Source: Barnesiella viscericola DSM 18177 (GTDB lineage Bacteria; Bacteroidota; Bacteroidia; Bacteroidales; Barnesiellaceae). From it: a DNA stretch of 64,000 nucleotides. Below are positions 44,742-54,544 of the stretch, piece after piece (the first letter of the stretch is position 1; the number at the start of each line of letters is the position of its first letter). Below the pieces are notes generated by a model, which was given only the letters and a program-made list of their open reading frames with translations, was not told the origin of the DNA and made no database searches. The stretch lies in the NCBI RefSeq assembly GCF_000512915.1, contig NZ_CP007034.1, forward strand, positions 248,001 through 312,000. The letters are read 5' to 3'. A program made the translations under genes and the position numbers.

Positions 44742-45569
44742 ATGAAGAAATTGGTATATCTCATAATTGCTCTGTTCGTTCTGGCCGCTTGCAGCCATGA
44801 CCCCGACTATGTAATAGGCGAAAAGGATATGGTCGATTTATTGGTCGATGTCCATAAGGCCGAGGCGGTCATCGAGTCGAATTACAACCAATACAGCAGT
44901 AAAGCCGATAAAAAGAAACTGCGCGAGGCCGTCTTCTTGAAGCACGGCATTACCCAGGAGCAGTTCGACACCAATCTGGTGTGGTACGGCCATCACATCG
45001 AGGATTATATGAAGATATACGAGCAGGTGGTCGAGCGTCTCAAAGCCGAGAATGAAGAGGCCAAGAAACTGTTGGCCGAGGACAATTCGCAAACCATGTC
45101 ACAACCCGGTGACAGTGTAGATGTGTGGAAACAACGCCGTGCCCATGTATTCGATACCCGTCAAGCCAGCAACTTGTTGACGTTTGACATTGCTCCCGAT
45201 GAAAACTTCCGCACCCGCGACTATTTCGAGTTACGCTTCAAGGTCCTCTTACTGCCCAAGCTGTCCGTTAAACCTCAGGTCTATCTGGCAGCTCGACACA
45301 TCAATCACGACATAGTCTATAATCAGCTCGACATCGATAGGGAAGGGTGGCATTCATTACCCTTGCAAACCGATTCGGCCATGGCTCTGTCGCGTATTAA
45401 TGGTTATATAGTTCTACCCATGCAACCGGTTTCGGGTACCATGTATGTCGATAGCCTCACACTGATACGACGCCACTACAACGATCGCATTCCGACAGTA
45501 GAGCACCAGAAATCGTTACCCAGTCGGCCAAAATCAACCCGTGAACTCCGATTAAATAAAAAATATTAG
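44742..45569 (+). CDS. DUF4296 lipoprotein
   Basis: The 275-residue product has a lipoprotein signal (MKKLVYLIIALFVLAACSHD, lipid Cys17) and then the DUF4296 region (about 25-110) with the pattern EKDMVDLLVDVHKAEAVIES and LKHGITQEQFDTNLVWYGHHIEDYMKIYEQV. The second half (about 140-275) is rich in beta-strands and ends in a basic tail. The family is confined to Bacteroidetes as far as I know and has no assigned function. It is translationally close to lspA (3 bases) and followed by the orphan gene after 22 bases. Confidence 0.8.
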   Translation: MKKLVYLIIALFVLAACSHDPDYVIGEKDMVDLLVDVHKAEAVIESNYNQYSSKADKKKLREAVFLKHGITQEQFDTNLVWYGHHIEDYMKIYEQVVERLKAENEEAKKLLAEDNSQTMSQPGDSVDVWKQRRAHVFDTRQASNLLTFDIAPDENFRTRDYFELRFKVLLLPKLSVKPQVYLAARHINHDIVYNQLDIDREGWHSLPLQTDSAMALSRINGYIVLPMQPVSGTMYVDSLTLIRRHYNDRIPTVEHQKSLPSRPKSTRELRLNKKY

Positions 45570-45591
45570 CGCTATAAATTGAATTGCTCAT

Positions 45592-45975
45592 ATGAAAAAA
45601 GGATTCTTCTCACATCAATTGTGTTACAGACGTTCGCTGTTGAACAAGCATATTCTCTACCTGACCGAAGATAATCGGGTAGACCATATTCTGCCGTTCC
45701 AGCGAGAGGTTTCCCTGACCACCTTTTGTGAGGGGGTACTCTTTGTCGTTGCACCCACTTTTGAGACGGAGAAAGATGAGTTTTGTCATACTCTGAGCGA
45801 GCAGTTGTCCAAAAACTGTCTGCTCACCGTGGGCGAAGCAATTATTCGCAACCCGGTATATCTGCGTCATATGGCCGATGATGTAAAGCCTTGCAGTCTT
45901 TATACCATCACTTCAATCAATTGGGCAACAGCTCGATTGAGAGATGATCGTCTGGATTTGGTAAAGGTAATTTAG
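45592..45975 (+). CDS. Conserved-looking hypothetical protein of unknown family
   Basis: I do not recognise this 127-residue product. It starts MKKGFFSHQLCYRRSLLNKHI and has no signal peptide or membrane segment, being a mixed alpha/beta, cytosol-like sequence (LTTFCEGVLFVVAP near residue 42, then TVGEAIIRNPVYLRHMADDV near residue 79). Codon use is like that of its neighbours, and the frame runs cleanly from 22 bases after the DUF4296 gene to an AT-rich gap, so it is probably a real last gene of the lspA transcript. Four cysteines (11, 47, 65, 75) have no evident metal pattern. Confidence 0.6.
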   Translation: MKKGFFSHQLCYRRSLLNKHILYLTEDNRVDHILPFQREVSLTTFCEGVLFVVAPTFETEKDEFCHTLSEQLSKNCLLTVGEAIIRNPVYLRHMADDVKPCSLYTITSINWATARLRDDRLDLVKVI

Positions 45976-46314
45976 TCACTATATATGGATTGAATAATTG
46001 AAGTCGTGTCTTCAAAAATCTCTTATAAGTTTTTATTCCTCATATTCAAGAAAATCATTAATCATAAATCGCTTTCAATCATCATTTTATAAAAAGTCGT
46101 GAAAGCCTTGTCGGTAAAAATTTATATAGACTTCATTTTATAAATAGAAGGTTTCCCCAATCTTTTATTTATCATAATATAAATTATAAGACAAATTGAA
46201 ATAAGTAGAATTATTTCGATTATTATTGGTAGACATGCTTGACAATCTCAGACCGTAAGAATACGCAACTACAATCCCCCTCCAAAATTCGATTTTAATA
46301 CCTATCTTTGTCTT
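45976..46314. other. AT-rich intergenic gap
   Basis: No coding frame or RNA gene is recognised. TCATTTTATAAA occurs twice, at 46082-46093 and 46133-46144, 51 bases apart. The only clear signal is the TATCTTTG element just before the next gene. Confidence 0.6.
46303..46310 (+). promoter_or_regulatory. -7 element giving a probable leaderless mRNA
   Basis: TATCTTTG is followed by only four bases (TCTT) and then the ATG at 46315. No TTG is found at the -33 spacing. Confidence 0.5.
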
Positions 46315-47517
46315 ATGAAATATACAAAGTCCATACGTGATTTTCTGGTCGAGTATGCCGATGCCGATACCAACCGGTTACGCTTGATGAATATTCAAGC
46401 TGAGTTTGATGTTGCATGGGCTATCCTGCAAATTGAAGCTCGCAAAAAAATTCAACGCAAGTTGCCCACTTGGGCTTCCAACATGGACTTGATATTTCCA
46501 TCTGTCTTGTCGACCGAACAATGTTCGTCGGAACAAACGGCTCAATATAAACAACGACTCATTTCCCCGGGCAATTTGGCCGACTTGACCGGAGGCTTGG
46601 GCATAGATACCTATTACTTTTCTCAGAAGGCGTCACAGGTAGTTTATGTGGAACGTATGGCTGAATATTGTCAAGCGGCACGCTCCAATTTCAAAAACTT
46701 GGGCGCCGATAACATTACGGTTGTCGAAGACGACTGTATACACTTTGTGCAGAATAACACTCATCGCTTTGACACAATTTATATCGATCCGGCTCGCCGA
46801 GGTTCGGGCAATAAAAGAATTTTTGCCCTCGCCGAATGTGAACCGAATGTGGTAGAACTCTTGCCAACATTGCTACAACAAGCCCGACGTATCGTGATAA
46901 AGGTCTCGCCAATGGCCGATATTTCGGCAATTCTGGCGCTCTTGCCCGAGATAACCGAAGTCCATGTGGTGTCGGTCCGAAACGAATGCAAAGAGGTGCT
47001 GCTGTTTATCGATTCCACCCTTTTACCGACCGATAACAATCCGATGATTTATTGTGTCAATATAGAGGCCACAGGCGATACATCGGTCTTCCCATTCCGC
47101 ATGAGCGAAGAGAAACAACAGCCCCACTCCACCCCGTGTGAAAAGATAAGCCGGTATCTTTACGAACCCAACTCGTCGATACTCAAAGCCGGTGCTTATA
47201 AAGTGGTTGCTTTGAAATATGGAATAGCTAAGTTGCAAATAAACAGCCATTTATATACGTCCGATGTGTATATCCCCGATTTCCCGGGTCGGAAATTCGA
47301 GGTAATCGAAGCTCTTGATTTCAACACTAAGATTATCAAGGCAGTAGGGAAACAATATCCCTGCCTCAACCTCTCGACACGCAATTTCCCCATGGCTGCG
47401 GTCGAACTGCAAAAGCGGCTGAAATGCAAAGACGGGGGTGATTTCTATCTGTTTGCCACCACGCTTGCAGGGGATCGTAAAATTTTGATTATCACAAAGA
47501 AAACAACTATCGTTTAA
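46315..47517 (+). CDS. Class I SAM-dependent methyltransferase with THUMP-like domain
   Basis: The 400-residue product has a leading helical part (residues 1-90) and a SAM-binding fold with [26 protein letters not shown] (about 88-113, motif I). A DPARRG motif in [25 protein letters not shown] lies near residue 158, and the C-terminal region (about 290-400) fits the THUMP-like annotation of this family. RNA or protein methylation is implied by the fold only. The start codon lies four bases behind the promoter. The last 11 bases overlap the convergent smpB gene. Confidence 0.75.
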   Translation: MKYTKSIRDFLVEYADADTNRLRLMNIQAEFDVAWAILQIEARKKIQRKLPTWASNMDLIFPSVLSTEQCSSEQTAQYKQRLISPGNLADLTGGLGIDTYYFSQKASQVVYVERMAEYCQAARSNFKNLGADNITVVEDDCIHFVQNNTHRFDTIYIDPARRGSGNKRIFALAECEPNVVELLPTLLQQARRIVIKVSPMADISAILALLPEITEVHVVSVRNECKEVLLFIDSTLLPTDNNPMIYCVNIEATGDTSVFPFRMSEEKQQPHSTPCEKISRYLYEPNSSILKAGAYKVVALKYGIAKLQINSHLYTSDVYIPDFPGRKFEVIEALDFNTKIIKAVGKQYPCLNLSTRNFPMAAVELQKRLKCKDGGDFYLFATTLAGDRKILIITKKTTIV

Positions 47518-47959
47518 ACATACGATCCATCTGTCGCTTGTCTTCACGCTCCTTAATGGAGTCTCGCTTGTCATACTCTTTCTTACCTTTGGCAATGGCG
47601 ATAGTTACTTTGGCCAACCCCTTGTCATTGATAAAGACCCGGGTAGGAATGATGGAAAAGCCCGATTCTCGCGAAGCTCGTTCTATTTTTGCGATCTCCT
47701 TACGAGTAAGCAACAGTTTACGGTCACGGCGTGACGAGTGATTGTTGTATGAGCCATAAAAATATTCGGCGATATACATGTTTTTAATCCATATTTCGCC
47801 GTTATTGACATAGCAGAAAGAGTCGGTCAATCCCGCTTTTCCCAAGCGAATCGACTTGATTTCGGTACCCGACAACACGATACCGGCATTGAACGTATCG
47901 AGCAATTCGTAGTCGAAGGTAGCCCGTTTGTTGCGTATATTTATCTGTGGTAATTTCAT
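47507..47959 (-). CDS. smpB: SsrA-binding protein SmpB
   Basis: SmpB carries tmRNA to stalled ribosomes for trans-translation. The 150-residue product has the OB-fold core ([41 protein letters not shown], about 12-52), the [16 protein letters not shown] stretch and a basic tail ([27 protein letters not shown]) that inserts into the ribosome. The ssrA RNA gene is not in the window. It follows the YIP1 gene by 15 bases on the same strand and overlaps the methyltransferase 3' end. Confidence 0.95.
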   Translation of the reverse strand: MKLPQINIRNKRATFDYELLDTFNAGIVLSGTEIKSIRLGKAGLTDSFCYVNNGEIWIKNMYIAEYFYGSYNNHSSRRDRKLLLTRKEIAKIERASRESGFSIIPTRVFINDKGLAKVTIAIAKGKKEYDKRDSIKEREDKRQMDRMFKR

Positions 47960-47974
47960 CGTTATCTCTTTTTA

Positions 47975-48538
47975 TTAAATGACCCCGGGCATCAAAAAAT
48001 AAAGCAGTTTCTGAATTGCCATCGGGATAGCCAGAAACAGCACGGTCATTGTGACCACATAGAGGATACTCTTTTGATCGGGCACCTCCATGTATTTCTG
48101 ACTGTTCCAAATCACATAAGCCAACAGAAGCGGCAGAAAATCGACAATTCCCGGTACCGAATAAAAGTATCGGGCAATGAGTATTACGATGTCGAACAGC
48201 ATATACAATCCCAGATTATACCCGACAAACCGTTTGATTCGCGACTCGGGCTGCACAACTTCCAATACTTGGGTCGAGAATACTTTTGTCACATACACCA
48301 GCGCATAGAACCCGCCAAAAAACTTGACAAACTCTATAATGGCTTCCTGCAACGCTCTCGACAGCGAAATGTCATTGAAAAAATATCCCAAAAAACAAAC
48401 GACCGCCGTAATCCCCATAAGCGGATAGAGGAACTGATTCAAAAACAGAGGAGTCGCACAAGGCGCCTTATCGGTCTTTTGCCACGTTTTCCCCGGAGAG
48501 AACAGGAGCAAAAAGAGATGTTTCAAATCATTCATCAT
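47975..48538 (-). CDS. YIP1-family membrane protein
   Basis: The 187-residue product has four to five membrane segments (about 33-52, 66-85, 108-128, 130-147 and 156-180). It begins with the family-typical LLFSPGKTWQKTDKAP near residue 12. Function in bacteria is unknown; the eukaryotic fold relatives act in membrane traffic. It precedes smpB by 15 bases and probably shares its promoter, and it diverges from the aminotransferase gene. Confidence 0.72.
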   Translation of the reverse strand: MMNDLKHLFLLLFSPGKTWQKTDKAPCATPLFLNQFLYPLMGITAVVCFLGYFFNDISLSRALQEAIIEFVKFFGGFYALVYVTKVFSTQVLEVVQPESRIKRFVGYNLGLYMLFDIVILIARYFYSVPGIVDFLPLLLAYVIWNSQKYMEVPDQKSILYVVTMTVLFLAIPMAIQKLLYFLMPGVI

Positions 48539-48563
48539 GCGGACAATATTTCTGATTCGTATG

Positions 48564-48571
48564 CAAAGATA
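48564..48571 (-). promoter_or_regulatory. -7 element of the YIP1-smpB transcript
   Basis: The minus strand reads TATCTTTG, 25 bases before the YIP1 ATG at 48538. Confidence 0.45.
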
Positions 48572-48647
48572 ATAATATTTGTTCTATTTAACCTCTCGGC
48601 AATCACATTCTCTCCTTTTTATGAGAGAATAAAAAAAATAAAATTTT

Positions 48648-48655
48648 TATCTTTG
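48648..48655 (+). promoter_or_regulatory. -7 element of the aminotransferase gene
   Basis: TATCTTTG lies 51 bases upstream of the ATG at 48707. The expected -33 element is not evident. Confidence 0.45.
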
Positions 48656-48706
48656 CATTTCAAAAAAGTTTCAGTTTAGTCCATTTTTTATATTAAAGAA
48701 GAGAAT

Positions 48707-49915
48707 ATGCCAACTATTTCCCATCGAGGTGAAATTATGCCGGCTTCACCTATACGTAAACTTGTTCCTCTGGCCAACAAGGCGAAAGAAAGAGGTATAA
48801 AAGTTTACCACTTGAATATCGGTCAGCCCGACCTTCCTACTCCACAAATCGGATTGGACGCTCTACAACATATCGATCGTCGTACCTTGGAATACAGTCC
48901 CAGCGAGGGAATAAAAAGCCTGCGTGAAAAACTGGTGCAATACTATGCCAAGTTCAATATCCACGTAACCCCCGAAGACATTATTATCACAACGGGAGGA
49001 TCCGAGGCGGTACTGTTTTCGTTCATGGCCTGTCTCGATCCCGGCGACGAAATCATCGTCCCCGAACCGGCCTATGCCAACTATATGGCCTTTGCCATCT
49101 CGGCGGGAGCGGTCATCAAGACTCTCCCTTCCACCATCGAAGAGGGATTTGCCCTGCCCTCGATTGAAAAATTCGAGGCTCTCATCACGCCCAAGACCAA
49201 GGCTATTCTCATTTGTAATCCCAATAATCCTACCGGCTATCTTTATACCCAGAAAGAGATGAACCAGATACGGGATTTGGTCAAAAAATATGATTTGTTT
49301 CTCTTCTCCGACGAGGTTTATCGCGAATTCTGTTACACGGGGGCACCCTACATTTCGGCCTTCCACCTCAGTGGAATCGAAGATCAGGTCGTACTCATCG
49401 ACTCGGTGTCGAAACGGTACAGCGAATGCGGAATCCGTATCGGTGCCTTGATTACCCGGCATAAGGAATTGAAAAAGAATGTCATGAAATTCTGCCAAGC
49501 TCGCCTCAGTCCGCCTCTGATCGGGCAAATCATAGCCGAAGCTTCAATCGATGCTCCTGAGAGCTATATGCTTGCAACCTATAACGAATATGTCGAGCGG
49601 CGCAAATTCCTGATTGACGGGCTCAACCGCATACCGGGTTGTTATTCGCCCATTCCCATGGGAGCTTTTTACACGGTGGCCCGACTGCCGGTCGACGATG
49701 CCGACAAGTTCTGCGAGTGGTGTCTGTCGGAGTTTGAGTACGAAGGGCAAACCGTATTCATGGCACCCGCTTCGGGTTTCTATACCACCCCGGGGTTGGG
49801 CAAAAACGAAGTACGCATGGCCTACGTCCTCGAAAAGAACGAGTTGGCCAAAGCCCTGACGGTATTGAAAAAAGCGTTGGAAGCCTATCCCGGTAGGGTT
49901 GTTGCCAATGAATAA
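48707..49915 (+). CDS. PLP-dependent class I/II aminotransferase
   Basis: The 402-residue product has the fold-type I layout. NIGQPDLPTP is near residue 37, ITTGGSEAVLFSFMACLDPGDEI at about 93-115, and the cofactor-binding Lys236 is in SVSKRYSECGIRIGAL. A late Arg in NEVRMAYVLEKNEL (about 366) binds the substrate carboxylate. It resembles aspartate/aromatic aminotransferases of the AspC group; the exact amino acid is not decidable. The permease gene overlaps its end by 8 bases. Confidence 0.85.
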   Translation: MPTISHRGEIMPASPIRKLVPLANKAKERGIKVYHLNIGQPDLPTPQIGLDALQHIDRRTLEYSPSEGIKSLREKLVQYYAKFNIHVTPEDIIITTGGSEAVLFSFMACLDPGDEIIVPEPAYANYMAFAISAGAVIKTLPSTIEEGFALPSIEKFEALITPKTKAILICNPNNPTGYLYTQKEMNQIRDLVKKYDLFLFSDEVYREFCYTGAPYISAFHLSGIEDQVVLIDSVSKRYSECGIRIGALITRHKELKKNVMKFCQARLSPPLIGQIIAEASIDAPESYMLATYNEYVERRKFLIDGLNRIPGCYSPIPMGAFYTVARLPVDDADKFCEWCLSEFEYEGQTVFMAPASGFYTTPGLGKNEVRMAYVLEKNELAKALTVLKKALEAYPGRVVANE

Positions 49916-51155
49916 CTGGAAGTTATATATTGCCAATCGCATTCATTTCGACAAAAGCAATCGAAAGAAAGCAACACCGCCGGCCATACGGGTCGCCGTG
50001 GCCGGGGTAGCTTTGGGTCTGGCGGTCATGATTCTCTCGGTGGCGATTGTTATCGGCTTCAAGCAAGAGATTCGTGACAAAGTGGTGGGCTTCGGGTCAC
50101 ACATTCAAATCACGTCGTTCGACAGCAACATGACCTATGAGAAGCAACCCATTCAATACACCGACAGTCTGGGCCGTGTACTAATAGCTCACGAGGGGGT
50201 TACCCAGGTCAATCCCGTAGGGACAAAGCTGGGTATGCTCAAAACCGACAACGATTTCATGGGGGTGGTTCTGAAAGGGGTCATGCCCGGCTACGACTGG
50301 ACATTCTTCCAGAAATACCTGGTCGAAGGCAGTCTGCCTGTCATACAAGACTCGGTCACCTCCAACGAGGTACTTATCTCCCAATCCATTGCCAACAAAC
50401 TGCATCTGCAAGTAGGCGACAAAATCTATTGCTATTTCGTCCAGGATCAGGTACGGGCTCGTCGCTTTCTGGTATCGGGTATTTATCGCACCGATTTCTC
50501 GGACTATGACAACCTGCTGATGATTGGTGATGTGCAACAGGTGCAGCGGCTCAACGGGTGGAATCCCGACCAATACAGCGAAATCGAGCTGCTGGTCAAC
50601 GACTTCGACCAGGCCGACAACATTGCCTACGACTTATACACGCAACTCATCGACCGCCCCGACGATTATGGTACCCACTACTACCCGCAATCCATTCGCA
50701 CGTTGAATCCCATCTTTTTCGGGTGGCTCGACCTTCTGGATATGAACGTGTGGATTATCCTTATCCTCATGGCTGCCGTATCGGGATTTACCATGATTTC
50801 AGGACTTCTGATTATCATCTTGGAACGGGCCAATATGATTGGCATTCTCAAAGCCTTGGGAGCCAACAACACCTCCATTCGCGAGATATTTCTCTACGTA
50901 TCGACATTCCTCGTAGGTAAAGGCATGATATGGGGCAATGTAATCGGTATTACCTTGTGCCTGATTCAACAGCAGTTCCACATCATAAAACTCAATCCCG
51001 AAGCTTATTACGTGCCCTATGTACCCATCGAGTTAAACCCGTGGTATATTCTGTGGCTGAATCTGGGATGTCTTATTATCTCGGTATTGATGTTGATCGC
51101 ACCGTCCTATATCGTCGCCCTCATTCGCCCGGCCAAATCAATCAAGTTCGAATAA
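49908..51155 (+). CDS. ABC transporter permease of the LolC/LolE/FtsX type
   Basis: The 415-residue product (MNNWKLYIANRIHFDKSNRKK, preferred over an ATG three codons upstream) has an N-terminal membrane helix (about 26-48). A periplasmic MacB-like domain (about 50-270) contains LKGVMPGYDWTFFQKYLVEG, and three helices at about 275-410 enclose the FtsX-type IGILKALGANNTSIREIFLY. LolC/E proteins extract lipoproteins from the inner membrane. The ATPase partner is not adjacent. It overlaps the aminotransferase by 8 bases. Confidence 0.82.
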   Translation: MNNWKLYIANRIHFDKSNRKKATPPAIRVAVAGVALGLAVMILSVAIVIGFKQEIRDKVVGFGSHIQITSFDSNMTYEKQPIQYTDSLGRVLIAHEGVTQVNPVGTKLGMLKTDNDFMGVVLKGVMPGYDWTFFQKYLVEGSLPVIQDSVTSNEVLISQSIANKLHLQVGDKIYCYFVQDQVRARRFLVSGIYRTDFSDYDNLLMIGDVQQVQRLNGWNPDQYSEIELLVNDFDQADNIAYDLYTQLIDRPDDYGTHYYPQSIRTLNPIFFGWLDLLDMNVWIILILMAAVSGFTMISGLLIIILERANMIGILKALGANNTSIREIFLYVSTFLVGKGMIWGNVIGITLCLIQQQFHIIKLNPEAYYVPYVPIELNPWYILWLNLGCLIISVLMLIAPSYIVALIRPAKSIKFE

Positions 51156-51185
51156 CAGATTTACATTAGACAAATACTTCCGCCC

Positions 51186-52538
51186 CTACTCCACCTCTTC
51201 TTCGACCTGTTTGGGTAAAAAGAGATTCAGCAAGAAATAGCCCACTATTCCCGAAGCCAACGATCCGGCTACAATACCCAATTTGGCGCGTTCCAACAAC
51301 ACGGCTCCCTCTGGGCCCATATCGCCGAATGAAAGATTGGCGATAAAGAGCGATACGGTAAATCCGATACCACCCAAAACCGATACGGCAGCCAGCGATT
51401 TCCACGTAACATGAGTGGGCATCGACACAATCTTTAATTTAATCACAATCCACGACGAGAGGAAAATACCCAGGAATTTCCCCAGTAAAAGGCCCAGGAA
51501 AATGGCCAGACTGATTTCCGAGAACAACGAGGAGAGTTCAAGGCCCGAGAGCACAATGCCGGCGTTGGCAAAAGCGAAGAGCGGGATAATCAAGTAGTTG
51601 ATTACGGGGTGCAATGTATCTTCCAGATCCTGCAACGGACTGATAACCTTATCTGATGCCGACTCGATACTCTTCAAACAGTTGAGTTGCTCCTTCGAGA
51701 GCATGATGGACTGGTCGGTATCGGCAAACTGTTCCTGCGGGAAGTTGACAATCTCCTTGCGTATCGTACTGATAAAATGCGAGGTGGCCAGTACCGGCTT
51801 GGCCGGTACACAGAAGGCGACCAATACCCCGGCAATGGTGGGGTGAATACCCGAGTTCAGAAACAGGAACCACACAACACCGCCTAAGATAAAATAGAAC
51901 ATCTTGCTATTCACACCGGCACGACCGCCAATCCACAAGGCCAGAAATACCCCTACGGCATAGAGCAGATAGGTCACTTCGATATGACTCGAATAGAAGA
52001 TGGCTATCACCAGAATGCCTCCTATGTCATCGACAACGGCCAGTGTGGTCAAGAATATCTTCAAGGCAATGGGTACCCGCTTGCCCAGCATGGCGAGGAC
52101 TCCCAGCGAAAAAGCAATATCGGTAGCCATGGGTATGGCACTTCCACGCAGAAAGTCACTCCCCCGCCCCACATACATGAAGAGAAGAACCGGGACTACC
52201 ATACCTCCGATGGCCGCCACAATCGGGAGCAAAGCCTGTTTCAGCGACGTGAGTTCGCCCACCAGAACTTCCCGTTTGATTTCAAGACCGATGGCAAAGA
52301 AGAAGATAGCCATCAACGCATCGTTGATAAAGGCCATAACCGTCATGGATTCTCCCCCATGACTGAACAGATTGAACCCGCCTATCTGCAAGGAGGCCGG
52401 TTGGGCCCACCACGAAAAATAGAGGTCGGCTAACGGGGAGTTGGCTAAAATAAAAGCTAAAAGTGTCGCTACGATCAACACATTGCCGCCGCTGGCGTAA
52501 TTCTTGATCGATTTCTTTATGGCATACAAGCTGTCCAT
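51186..52538 (-). CDS. nhaA: Na+/H+ antiporter NhaA
   Basis: NhaA exchanges Na+ or Li+ for H+ in the inner membrane and supports alkaline and salt tolerance. The 450-residue product has about twelve membrane segments. The paired aspartates of the family appear in RGSAIPMATDIAFSLGVL (about 131-148) and TLAVVDDIGGILVIAIFYS (about 165-183). FFAIGLEIKREVLVGELTSL (about 75-94) is also typical. A charged loop at about 238-290 (ISTIRKEIVNFPQEQFADTD) is longer than in E. coli. The gene is convergent with the permease, with a 30-base gap. Confidence 0.94.
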   Translation of the reverse strand: MDSLYAIKKSIKNYASGGNVLIVATLLAFILANSPLADLYFSWWAQPASLQIGGFNLFSHGGESMTVMAFINDALMAIFFFAIGLEIKREVLVGELTSLKQALLPIVAAIGGMVVPVLLFMYVGRGSDFLRGSAIPMATDIAFSLGVLAMLGKRVPIALKIFLTTLAVVDDIGGILVIAIFYSSHIEVTYLLYAVGVFLALWIGGRAGVNSKMFYFILGGVVWFLFLNSGIHPTIAGVLVAFCVPAKPVLATSHFISTIRKEIVNFPQEQFADTDQSIMLSKEQLNCLKSIESASDKVISPLQDLEDTLHPVINYLIIPLFAFANAGIVLSGLELSSLFSEISLAIFLGLLLGKFLGIFLSSWIVIKLKIVSMPTHVTWKSLAAVSVLGGIGFTVSLFIANLSFGDMGPEGAVLLERAKLGIVAGSLASGIVGYFLLNLFLPKQVEEEVE

Positions 52539-52626
52539 ATCATTCTTTTTTTAGTTTAAACAAAGAAAACTCGTTACAGTTTTTCTGCCTCGGAATCAAA
52601 AGAACAGGAAGTGGCGGAACTGTCGT

Positions 52627-54414
52627 TTAGTCGAGCTTCAATACCGCGAGGAAAGCCTTTTGAGGAACTTCGACAGAGCCAATCTGTTTCATTCGTTTCT
52701 TTCCCTTTTTCTGTTTCTCCAACAGTTTGCGCTTGCGGCTTATGTCACCGCCGTAACACTTGGCGGTCACATCTTTACGCACCGGCTTGATGGTCTCGCG
52801 AGCAATAATCTTGGCCCCTATCGCAGCCTGAATAGCAATCTCGAACTGTTGGCGCGGAATGAGCTCTTTCAGTTTCTCGCACATGCGCCGACCGAAGGTT
52901 ACGGCATTGTCCACATGGGTCAGGGTCGACAAGGCATCAACCGACTCGCCGTTGAGCAGAATATCAAGCTTCACCAGCTTCGACTCTCTGAAATCGTGTA
53001 TGTGGTAATCGAACGAGGCATACCCCTTCGAGATACTCTTCAACTTGTCGTAGAAGTCAATCACAATTTCGCCCAGCGGCATGTCGTAAATAATCTCTAC
53101 CCGGTTGCCCGATATGTACTCCTGTTTAACCAGTTCGCCCCGCTTGCCCAGACAGAGGGTCATAATAGGGCCGATGTAATCGGTTGCCGTGATGACCGAC
53201 GCTCGTATGTAGGGCTCCTCAATGTGGTCGATCAATGTCGGGTCGGGCAATCCCGAAGGATTATGCACCTCAATCATGCCCCCCTTCTTGTCATAGACCT
53301 TATATGATACGTTGGGCACGGTCGTGATGACGTCCATGTTAAATTCGCGGTCAAGACGCTCCTGCACGATTTCCATGTGGAGTAACCCCAGGAATCCGCA
53401 TCGGAATCCAAATCCCAGAGCCGCCGACGACTCGGGCTGGAAGGTAAGAGAAGCATCGTTCAACTGCAACTTCTCCAACGACGAGCGCAAGTTTTCAAAA
53501 TCTTCGGTTTCAATCGGGTACACACCGGCAAACACCATGGGCTTCACCTCTTCAAACCCGTCGATAGCCGCGGAACATGGGTGGTCGATGTGAGTAATCG
53601 TGTCACCCACCTTCACCTCGCGCGAGGTCTTGATTCCCGAGATGATATATCCCACATCACCGGCCAACAACTCGTCGCGGGGAACCATATCCAGTTTGAG
53701 CACCCCTATCTCGTCGGCCTCATACTCCTTACCAGTAGCGACAAACTTCACCTTGTCGCCAGTGCGAATGCGACCGTTACAAATCTTGAAATAGGCAATA
53801 ATGCCGCGAAAGGAGTTGAACACCGAGTCGAAGATGAGACATTGCAACGGAGCATCGACATCGCCCTTCGGTGGCTCTACCCGCTCGATGATGGCAGCCA
53901 GAATCTCCTCGACTCCCTGCCCCGTCTTGCCGCTGGCCCGGATAATCTCTTCGCGCTTGCAACCCAACAGTTCGACGATCTGGTCCTCCACTTCGTCGGG
54001 ACGGGCACTGTCCAGATCGACCTTGTTGACCACCGGGATTATCTCCAAGTCATGCTCAATAGCCATATATAGATTCGAGATGGTCTGGGCCTGTATTCCC
54101 TGCGAAGCGTCGACAATGAGCAACGCCCCCTCGCAAGCGGCAATGGAACGTGACACCTCATAAGAGAAATCGACGTGCCCCGGGGTATCAATCAGGTTCA
54201 AAATATACTTTTCTCCCTGATAGACATACTCCATCTGTATGGCATGACTCTTGATGGTAATACCCCGCTCCCGTTCCAGATCCATATTGTCGAGCACCTG
54301 GTCTTGTAAATCTTTCTCGGCAATCGTCTTGGTATATTCCAGCAAGCGGTCGGCCAAAGTACTTTTCCCATGGTCTATATGAGCAATGATGCAAAAGTTG
54401 CGTATATTCTTCAT
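52627..54414 (-). CDS. lepA: Elongation factor 4 (LepA)
   Basis: LepA is a ribosome-bound translational GTPase. The 595-residue product has G1 [16 protein letters not shown] (about 9-24), G2/G3 with RERGITIKS and [12 protein letters not shown] (about 78-89), NKVD (about 131-134) and the family-specific C-terminal domain ending in [24 protein letters not shown] much longer frame opens at 54693, but it enters the rubrerythrin gene and lacks family homology, so the ATG at 54414 ([12 protein letters not shown]) is used. It has its own promoter. Confidence 0.96.
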   Translation of the reverse strand: MKNIRNFCIIAHIDHGKSTLADRLLEYTKTIAEKDLQDQVLDNMDLERERGITIKSHAIQMEYVYQGEKYILNLIDTPGHVDFSYEVSRSIAACEGALLIVDASQGIQAQTISNLYMAIEHDLEIIPVVNKVDLDSARPDEVEDQIVELLGCKREEIIRASGKTGQGVEEILAAIIERVEPPKGDVDAPLQCLIFDSVFNSFRGIIAYFKICNGRIRTGDKVKFVATGKEYEADEIGVLKLDMVPRDELLAGDVGYIISGIKTSREVKVGDTITHIDHPCSAAIDGFEEVKPMVFAGVYPIETEDFENLRSSLEKLQLNDASLTFQPESSAALGFGFRCGFLGLLHMEIVQERLDREFNMDVITTVPNVSYKVYDKKGGMIEVHNPSGLPDPTLIDHIEEPYIRASVITATDYIGPIMTLCLGKRGELVKQEYISGNRVEIIYDMPLGEIVIDFYDKLKSISKGYASFDYHIHDFRESKLVKLDILLNGESVDALSTLTHVDNAVTFGRRMCEKLKELIPRQQFEIAIQAAIGAKIIARETIKPVRKDVTAKCYGGDISRKRKLLEKQKKGKKRMKQIGSVEVPQKAFLAVLKLD

Positions 54415-54448
54415 TGAGATTAATCTGATAATATGTGGAAAGTCGGCA

Positions 54449-54479
54449 CAAATATAGCGATTTTTACGATACGGGACAA
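54449..54479 (-). promoter_or_regulatory. Promoter of lepA
   Basis: On the minus strand TTG (54477-54479) and TATATTTG (54449-54456) are separated by 20 bases. This is a consensus match 34 bases before the lepA ATG. Confidence 0.65.
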
Positions 54480-54488
54480 GAGACAAAA

Positions 54489-54521
54489 AAGAGGGTAACC
54501 CCCACGTGGGATTACCCTCTG
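54489..54521 (-). terminator. Terminator after the rubrerythrin gene
   Basis: A stem pairs GAGGGTAA (54491-54498) with TTACCCTC through a CCCACGTGGG core and is followed on the minus strand by TTTTTTG. It ends the perR-rubrerythrin transcript. Confidence 0.85.
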
Positions 54522-54544
54522 GCTGTAAACCAATGGCAATTTTC

